Positions 57,239 through 64,000 of a DNA stretch of 64,000 nucleotides are shown in pieces (position 1 is the first letter of the stretch; each line of letters opens with the position of its first letter). The notes under the pieces are model-generated. The model ran no database searches and was not told where the DNA came from. It worked only from the letters and a program-made list of their open reading frames with translations. The stretch is from Odontocerum albicorne. Taxonomy: Eukaryota; Arthropoda; Insecta; Trichoptera; Odontoceridae. The stretch is taken from positions 248,001 to 312,000 of the forward strand of contig OX463838.1 in the NCBI GenBank assembly GCA_949825065.1. The letters run 5' to 3'. The position numbers and the translations under genes are program-made.

Positions 57239-57615
57239 TTGTGTGACCCAAAAATGCCTATAAAACTAAAAGGAAAGGTATACCAGACTATCGTTATACC
57301 CGCAATTACGTATGGCTCAGAATGCTGGACTATGTACAGCTCCTACCCTAGGCAACTTGAAACAGCAGAAATGCGAATGCTTAGGTGGTCGGCAGGAGTA
57401 TCACTGAAAGATAAAATTAAGAGCTCACTCATTCGTGGTAGCCTGGGGGTCACTGACATAAAGAGTAAGCTGGAAGAGCAGCAGCTGAGATGGTACGGGC
57501 ACATAAGACGGAGACCACCAACAGACCATACGGTAAATCAGGCAATGTCTGTGGATCTTCCTCGACAGCCGTCCAGAGGAAGACCAAAAAACTCGTGGAT
57601 AACTCAATGCTGAAG
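57239..57615 (+). pseudogene. RTE-like LINE C-terminal fragment
   Basis: It begins CDPKMPIKLKGKVYQTIVIP and continues AITYGSECWTMYSSYPRQLE, TAEMRMLRWSAGVSLKDKIK, VNQAMSVDLPRQPSRGRPKN, then TGA. It is a diverged relative of the 3700-4711 and 21101-21639 copies, truncated at both ends. The GSECW motif is intact. Confidence 0.85.
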
Positions 57616-57774
57616 CAAACATAAACCACACTGAAGTGTCCTTTACATTTCACAGAAGCAAACATAATATAAAATATGACATTTGAACATTTTCCAAATA
57701 CAACTTACTATTCAGGGTATGCACGAGTATAATCGTATTATATATTTTTCTAAATATAGTGCATGAAAATACTC

Positions 57775-59169
57775 TTATATAGTCAAATAATACAACAAGA
57801 TATAATCAAATACCCTTATATAGTACAACAATATATAATCAAATACCCTTATATTGTACAACAAGATAGAATCAAATACCCTTATATAGTACAACAAGAT
57901 ATAATCAAATACCCTTATATAGTACAACAAGATATAATCAAATACCCTTATATAGTACAACAAGATATAATCAAATATTCTTATGTAGTACAACAAGATA
58001 TAATCAAATACCCTTATATAGTACAACAAGATATAATCAAATACCCTTATATTGTACAATAAGATAGAATCAAATACCCTTATATAGTACAATATAGAAT
58101 CAAATACCCTTATATAGTACAACAAGATAGAATCAAATACCCTTATATAGTACAACAAGATAATAATCAAATACCCTTATATAGTACAACAAGAAAGGAA
58201 TTAAATAGCCTTATATAGTACAACAATATAGAATCAAATAACCTTATATAGTACAACAAGATAGGAATCAAATACCCGTATATAGTACAACAAGATAGAA
58301 TCAAATACCCTTATGTAGTACAACAAGATAATAATCAAATACCCTTATATAGTACAACAAGAAAGGAATTAAATACCCTTATATAGTACAACAATATAGA
58401 ATCAAATACCCTTATATAGTACAACAAGAAAGGAATCAAATACCCTTATATAGTACAACAATATAGAATCAAATACCCTTATATAGTACAACAAGGTAGA
58501 ATCAAATACCCTTATATAGTACAACAAGATATAATCAAATACCCTTATATAGTACAACAATATATAATCAAATACCCTTATATAGTACAACAAAGTAGAA
58601 TCAAATACCCTTATATAGTACAACAATATAGAATCAAATACCCTTATATAATACAACAAGGTAGAATCAAATACCCTTATATAGTACAACAAGATATAAT
58701 CAAATACCCTTATATAGTACAACAATATATAATCAAATACCCTTATATAGTACAACAAGGTAGAATCAAATACCCTTATATAGTACAACAAGATATAATC
58801 AAATACCCTTATATAGTACAACAATATAAAATCAAATACCCTTATATAGTACAGCAATATAGGAATTAAATACCCTTGTATAGTACAACAAGATAGAATC
58901 AAATACCCTTATATAGTACAAGATAATAATCAAATACCCTTATATTGTACAACAAGATAGAATCAAATACCCCTATATAGTACAAGATATAATCAAATAC
59001 CCTTATATAGTACAACAAGATATAATAAAATACCCTTATATAGTACAACAAGATATAATCAAATACCCTTATATTGTACAACAAGATAGAATCAAATACC
59101 CTTATATAGTACAATATAGAATCAAATACCCTTATATAGTACAACAATATAGGAATCAAATACCCTTAT
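57775..59169. repeat. 33-bp minisatellite, about 40 copies, left part
   Basis: The unit ATAATCAAATACCCTTATAT, then AGTACAACAAGAT, has variants (AAGATAGAATC, AATATAGAATC, AAGAAAGGAATT, AAGATAATAATC) that alter the length by 1-3 bp. Since 33 is a multiple of 3, long ORFs appear on both strands (IIKYPYIVQQD periodicity and its complement). These are not genes. The array continues at 61260. Confidence 0.95.
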
Positions 59170-61065
59170 TCTCTTCACAAAAAATGGAAACACTCTTGTC
59201 GTCTGAGTGACTACGATGCGTTCAAAAGTGCTCGCGCTCAGCTCAAACATAACATTCGCACGGCCTATAAAGACTTCATAAGGAACTTAGAATGTCGAAT
59301 GGTACGTGAACCAAAACTATTTTGGAATCATATTAAATCCATGCGTAACGATTCTCCAGTGCTTAATGTTATGAATTGGGATGGGAATCAAATAACTGGT
59401 CCCGAAATATCTTCTGCATTCGCAAATTATTTTTCAACAGTTTATTGTAGGGACTCCGAGGCATTTGTTTTTGATGAACACCATACTTCCTCGGGATTTA
59501 AGCTAAGCATCACTACATTTGATATACTCAAACAAATAAAGTTGATGAAAAACACGAAAGCAGTCGGGCCGGACGGAGTACCTACATTTTTTCTTAAGGG
59601 CTGTAGTGAATTGCTTTCTGCACCTCTTGCTTACATATTTAATCTTGTCTTCCGAGTCCATACTTTTCCAAGTGAATGGAAAAAGACTCGAGTTATTCCC
59701 ATATTTAAAAATGGTTCTAAGGACGATATAACCAACTACAGACCTATCGCCATACTTTCTTCAATAGCTAAGCTCCTAGAAATGTTTATGGATCGCACAC
59801 TAAGGTCGTTAGTGGACCCATATATAATTGATGAGCAGCATGGCTTCAGAAGAGGCAGATCTACTGAATCCAATCTGATGGTCTTCACCGACTATGTTTC
59901 AAGGGCTGTAGATAGTGGCAATCAGATTGATTGTTCGTATCATGACTTTGCAAAAGCTTTTGATCGCGTCAATCACAAAAAAATATTAGAAAAAATGAGT
60001 GAACTTGGGATCCCAGGTAACTTACTAAGGCTACTGTCAGATTATCTTACAGATAGAAAACAATTTGTTTCACATGGAATCTACAACTCCGATTACTTCA
60101 CTGCCTACTCAGGTGTTCCGCAGGGGTGTAATCTTGGACCTACCTTATTTCTTATTTTTATTAATGATATAGGTAGAGTTATAAAAAAATCCACGTTTCT
60201 TCTATTTGCTGATGACCTCAAAATCTTTCAAAAAATTCGTTCTTATACCGACTGCTTAGACCTACAGGCAGATCTCAACAACGTTTGTGAGTGGAGCCAC
60301 AATAATAAATTATATTTCAACGCATCAAAGTGCAAAATTATGTCGTATCATCGCTCACACGTCTTGAAATTCCATAGATATACACTAGAATCTATACCTA
60401 TTCCCCGCACAGATAATATTAAAGATCTGGGTGTCTTGTTCCACAGCAATCTCGCGTTTGGTCCTCACATAGAAGTTATGTGCAACTCAGCTTATAAAAC
60501 TCTAGGATTTGTTATGAGAATCTCTAAGTCGTTTGAAAACCAATTGGTGCTCAAAACGTTGTTTAATTCATTGATCCGTAGCAAACTAGAAAGCAATGCT
60601 TGCATTTGGAGCCCGGTGGGGGCGCAGAACTCGCTCATGGTGGAGAAAGTACAAAAAAAATATCTACGATATCTCTACATGAGTGAGTTTGGTGTCTATC
60701 CGTGGCTATATCCTATGCAGTTTCTGCTGGGCATGCTCGGGTATAACTCCTTGAGCGTAAGAAGAGATCTGCGTCTCTTGGTATACGTTGTCAAACACGA
60801 TCGAGGAGTTGTGAGCTGTCCAGCATTACTACAAAGATTAGCGTTAAATGTTCCTAACAATTACACTAGACTGCGCCGGCAGGAACTGTTCTCAATAACA
60901 TACGCAAGAACGGGTCTTCCAGCCGCTATGCCTGTTGGAAGGGCCTTAACTCTTCTTAACGGGACTGCTTCGGATATTGACATATTTCATATCACATTAC
61001 CAAAAGCAAAAGTAAATTTTCTTCTTAGATTAAGCGCGTTAGAAAGCACTCATCAACATACTTAA
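59170..61065 (+). CDS. LINE reverse transcriptase (Jockey/CR1 type), intact frame, N-terminus truncated
   Basis: About 631 codons without a stop or frameshift; the first ATG is at 59299, but the frame is open back to the junction (SLHKKWKHSCRLSDYDAFKS) and even into the satellite. RT blocks in order: KAVGPDGVP, NYRPIAILSSIAKLLE, QHGFRRGRSTESNLMVF, YHDFAKAFDRVNHKK (catalytic Asp), SGVPQGCNLGPTLFLIFIND, LLFADDLKIF (catalytic pair), NKLYFNASKCKIMSY, DLGVLFHSNLAFGPHI. The C-terminal ~150 residues end LPKAKVNFLLRLSALESTHQ. The endonuclease domain is missing, so it cannot retrotranspose by itself. It makes cDNA at nicked target sites in the intact family. Clade (Jockey versus CR1) uncertain. Confidence 0.9.
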   Translation, partial: SLHKKWKHSCRLSDYDAFKSARAQLKHNIRTAYKDFIRNLECRMVREPKLFWNHIKSMRNDSPVLNVMNWDGNQITGPEISSAFANYFSTVYCRDSEAFVFDEHHTSSGFKLSITTFDILKQIKLMKNTKAVGPDGVPTFFLKGCSELLSAPLAYIFNLVFRVHTFPSEWKKTRVIPIFKNGSKDDITNYRPIAILSSIAKLLEMFMDRTLRSLVDPYIIDEQHGFRRGRSTESNLMVFTDYVSRAVDSGNQIDCSYHDFAKAFDRVNHKKILEKMSELGIPGNLLRLLSDYLTDRKQFVSHGIYNSDYFTAYSGVPQGCNLGPTLFLIFINDIGRVIKKSTFLLFADDLKIFQKIRSYTDCLDLQADLNNVCEWSHNNKLYFNASKCKIMSYHRSHVLKFHRYTLESIPIPRTDNIKDLGVLFHSNLAFGPHIEVMCNSAYKTLGFVMRISKSFENQLVLKTLFNSLIRSKLESNACIWSPVGAQNSLMVEKVQKKYLRYLYMSEFGVYPWLYPMQFLLGMLGYNSLSVRRDLRLLVYVVKHDRGVVSCPALLQRLALNVPNNYTRLRRQELFSITYARTGLPAAMPVGRALTLLNGTASDIDIFHITLPKAKVNFLLRLSALESTHQHT

Positions 61066-61259
61066 GTGACTGAATATATATGTAACATACGTTTGTGTGT
61101 AAATACTCGTTTGTATACATATGCATTATTTTTTACTTTATATAATTTAAAAAAAAAAAAAAAATTCCCTGTAATTTTTCTTCTTTTTCAATGTCTTGTA
61201 TTTTTCAATGTAATTGGGCTAAGCCTGTTTTGAAAAAATAAATAAATAAATAAATAAAT
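59170..61259 (+). mobile_element. 5'-truncated LINE inserted in the 33-bp minisatellite
   Basis: Left junction ...AAATACCCTTAT/TCTCTTCACAAAAAATGG; right end ...TTGAAAAAATAAATAAATAA(AATA)n/ATAGTACAACAAG. Removing it restores a minisatellite unit almost exactly. The 3' UTR is about 190 bp with an AATAAA-rich tail. The 5' end is truncated inside the ORF. Confidence 0.9.
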
Positions 61260-61425
61260 AAATATAGTACAACAAGATAATAATCAAATACCCTTATATT
61301 GTACAACAAGATAGAATCAAATACCCTTATGTAGTACAACAATATAGAATTAAATACCCTTATATAGTACAACAAGATAGAATCAAATACCCTTATGTAG
61401 TACAACAAGATATAATCAAATACAA
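61260..61425. repeat. 33-bp minisatellite, right part
   Basis: About five more units of the array at 57775-59169, beginning mid-unit (ATAGTACAACAAG) directly after the LINE tail. Confidence 0.93.
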
Positions 61426-61624
61426 TTGATTAAATTCAATCAACTAGATTTAATAAAATAAAACCCCTCTGAAGGGGGGGGGGGGCATTATAGGACGGAT
61501 AGGACGAATAACAAGAAATATATATACTTTGGGTAAAATACAATAGAATAACAGTTTCTCAATTAGGTTGAGGTAAACAGCCCTCTGGAACTGGGCTGGG
61601 ACTCAACAACATCCATATTAAAAA

Positions 61625-61853
61625 TATCCACTAAACCCAACGTGGAGCGGAGCTCCTTAATTGTAGCATTCTGACGATTGATGGATTACATCGTGCAACT
61701 ATCCACTAAACCCAACGTGGAGCGGAGTTCCTTAATTGTAGCATTCTGACGATTGATGGATTACATCGTGCAACTATCCACTAAACCCAACGTGGAGCGG
61801 AGTTCCTTAATTGTAGCATTCTGACGATTGATGGATTACATCGTGCAACTACA
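61625..61853. repeat. 75-bp tandem repeat, 3 copies
   Basis: The unit ATCCACTAAACCCAACGTGG, then AGCGGAGTTCCTTAATTGTA, then GCATTCTGACGATTGATGGA, then TTACATCGTGCAACT, has period 75 (CGTGGAGCGG at 61641, then 61716, 61791). Confidence 0.95.
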
Positions 61854-62018
61854 CGTGTTGTCAGGAAATTGCTATCGATACATTTGAATTGTAAAAGTTT
61901 CAAAATAATTGATCCAAAATATCGGAATTCTCAACGATATTGTTAATAACCTTATACCGTAACACCAAATCAAATATCAACCTTTTTCAGAGAGAAAAAT
62001 AAAGCGGGCGTAGTTTAA

Positions 62019-62643
62019 CCTTTCCCTTCCTGTGCTAAAAAAATCCACCCGTTCTGGTGATGTATATTCAATACACATGTAAAAATGATCGATTTAAAAT
62101 TGGAAAAATAGTCAATCGCTTAAATTAATTAAATTTGAAGTCAAAAGTGATAATAATTGAAATTTAATTGCTGAAAAAAAAACATCGGCTGACGTTCATA
62201 AATCGGGGAAAAAGACCACCTCGGATGAATGCGCTAGAGCGACTGAGACCTGAGACGGACTAACACTGTATGTTATACCTCGAAGGAAAAAACACAACTG
62301 CAAAGTGAGATTCTATTTATTGCGTTCCCATATACCGAAGTCGAGTGAGAGTGTGACGTGAATAGCGTCGCTTTCTCACCCATAGTGGTTTTTAGAATGA
62401 ATATACCTACGTCACACACTGGCACACGTTTGATTGTATTGGTGAATTTATTTCCGATTTTTACAAAATATCTCTGATGTGGCCGATAAGTGTTAATTAT
62501 TATTAATAATATTTTTTCATCCAATGCGTAAATGTATTACGGAGAAGCAACTTAAATCTGAACCCAGTATTTATTATATTTATAAATATATTAAAGTTTT
62601 TAGAAGCAATGTGTACTAGTTACACATCACAGGGAAGGAAGGG
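62019..62643. mobile_element. TTAA-flanked MITE (piggyBac type), copy 3
   Basis: TTAA at 62015-62018, left end CCTTTCCCTTCCTGTGC, right end GGGAAGGAAGGG, then TTGG (a mutated TTAA). Same orientation and high similarity to copy 1 (shared CCACCCGTTC(C/T)GGTGATG and GTGTACT(G/A)GTTACACATCAC). It was probably longer internally by ~55 bp. Confidence 0.75.
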
Positions 62644-63127
62644 TTGGTTAATAAGAGATCATAGTCGAGCATGTCACCTTCATTGTAGATTATGACGAAC
62701 ATTGTACGATACAATACTTCCTCAAAACTGTACAATACTATTTAGTTCCTTTACATTATATAATATCGACCCATTTTGGACAAACACGTCACTGTATTAT
62801 ATTCCAAAGCACAACCTGGTTGGCTCCTTGCCATGTGGCAAGTTCTTCCCTCCTTCGCTCTTGGGGTGACACAACTTCAATAAAGAGCGCTATACATGAC
62901 ATATATGGTATACGTGTAATAAAAATTGGACTTTCTCGTACGTGTGCAAAAATGATTCAAACCAAAAAACATATGTTTTTTTACTATATTTAAATTTACC
63001 TAAAACCATACATCAAACCGTGTACCTATTTTGAGTATGGGTATTTTGTGTTATTGCAATGCTGCTGTTTGTTATTTATATTTTGTTCCTTAAACAAAAA
63101 AATGTAAGTTTCAACTATTTCTAGAGT
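62644..63127. other. Unassigned sequence with a decayed SINE/LINE tail
   Basis: At 62808-62856, minus strand, GGAAGAACTTGCCACATGGC, then AAGGAGCCAACCAGGTTGTG, is a degraded copy of the shared SINE/LINE tail. Otherwise nothing recognised. Confidence 0.5.
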
Positions 63128-63362
63128 TTGTTTTTTTTTAAGTTCTTTTCATTGACGAGAATATTTTAAAGTTCTTTTCATTGATGAGAGTATAACTTTG
63201 TTTTTTTTAAGTTCTTTTCATTGACGAGAGTATAACTTTGTTTTTTTTTCACGTTCTTTTCATTGACGAGAGTATAACTTTGTTTTTTTTTAAAGTTCTT
63301 TTTATTGATGAGAGTATAACTTTGTTTGTTTTTTAGTTCTTTTCATTGACGAGAGTATAACT
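63128..63362. repeat. Irregular ~28/56-bp tandem repeat
   Basis: The unit AGTTCTTTTCATTGACGAGA, then GTATAACTTTG(T)n, recurs about six times with variable T-tract lengths and an incomplete second unit. Confidence 0.85.
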
Positions 63363-63734
63363 AACATACTATATATATAATATGTGATAAGCTGGTTGGC
63401 TTAATACAGGAATTCCTGACTACGCAGCCGGCAAGTGTACGGTTTTAAGCATAAAAATGAAACATGATGGGAATAGGGGAATTCATTTTGATGAGATTAT
63501 TAAAATGTATCTCTTTAAACTGTTTTTTTGTTGTTCAAATGTATTTCCTTATCACGTAGAAAATAATTAATAAATTAAGATAAAACCTGTGGAATTTCCG
63601 TCAAAAAAAATTGTCGCAATTCCTTACAAAGCGCATCCTTCGTAAGCCTGCGCTAGATTCAATCTGTCGATCGTTTTGAAAGTGTTATTTCTTTGCCAAC
63701 GAAACATTGGGTTTGATGTGCCATGTACGAGTAT

Positions 63735-64000
63735 TTATTAATTTATTTAACACTTTTATTGCAATACAATCTGGCGGGCTTATTGCCAGGTGACAATCTC
63801 TTCCAACCAACCAGACAAAAGTAAATGCAGCAAGTTACGTGGTCGCATAAATCATTCAAATGACTATCCATCCCCACGAAATCCATAAACATATACGCGA
63901 GAACATGCCCACGAATCCCACAAAGACGGACAATCACCCGAATATTATTTTTCATATAAAGTGAAATATCATCAATCAAAAGGAAAGGAAAAGATGGTGG
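63735..64000 (-). mobile_element. LINE 3' UTR with SINE-like tail, second copy
   Basis: Closely matches 55060-55330 on the same (minus) strand: (AAAT)-type tail, CAATACAATCTGGCGGGCTT and CTTCCAACCAACCAGACAAA, then ~200 bp of shared 3' UTR. It runs off the window end. Confidence 0.85.

Noticed and set aside
57763..59159. Long ORFs of 86-166 codons on both strands with an 11-residue periodicity
   Set aside because: They are by-products of a 33-bp (11-codon) minisatellite with few stops in any register; open on both strands at once.

Overview
The window looks like nuclear DNA from an arthropod, most likely an insect. It is AT-rich, its genes are split by long introns, and it is packed with degenerate transposons and minisatellites. 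Two conserved animal genes are recognisable. On the minus strand all five coding exons of the F-actin capping protein beta subunit (cpb/CAPZB) lie between 12791 and 1266; spliced, they give 276 codons. On the plus strand the first two recognisable coding exons of atypical protein kinase C (aPKC, PB1 domain) lie at 16314-16472 and 20802-20922. The genes are head to head, with about 3.5 kb between start codons. No later aPKC exon was found, so aPKC intron 2 appears to run from 20923 past the window end (more than 43 kb). Species and insect order cannot be fixed from the sequence.

Layout. 1-12.8 kb is cpb, whose introns hold TTAA-flanked MITEs, an RTE-like LINE, a second LINE 3' end with target duplication, a dead piggyBac, a 100-bp tandem array and hAT-type MITEs. 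12.8-16.2 kb is the divergent intergenic region. 16.2-20.9 kb is the start of aPKC, with 31-bp repeats touching its ATG, palindromic MITEs and a rearranged Penelope-like element in intron 1. 20.9-64 kb (aPKC intron 2) is a transposon graveyard. It holds four deletion-derivative mariners of one family, three other mariner types, an inverted double half-mariner, many LINE 3' ends, a Penelope-like element with a GIY-YIG endonuclease domain, tRNA-derived SINEs, a Jockey/CR1-type LINE with an intact RT reading frame, and more than a dozen tandem arrays with different periods (16 to 75 bp).

The most informative structures are nested. A mariner sits in a LINE 3' UTR and a TIR element sits in a SINE; in both cases an uninterrupted relative in the window shows the TA target. 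A Penelope-like element and a LINE are each inserted inside a minisatellite, and a 58-bp array has grown inside a LINE reading frame. SINEs and a LINE family share a roughly 50-bp 3' tail, which fits a SINE mobilised by that LINE. Nothing here resembles a prokaryotic system, CRISPR array or functional tRNA/rRNA gene.
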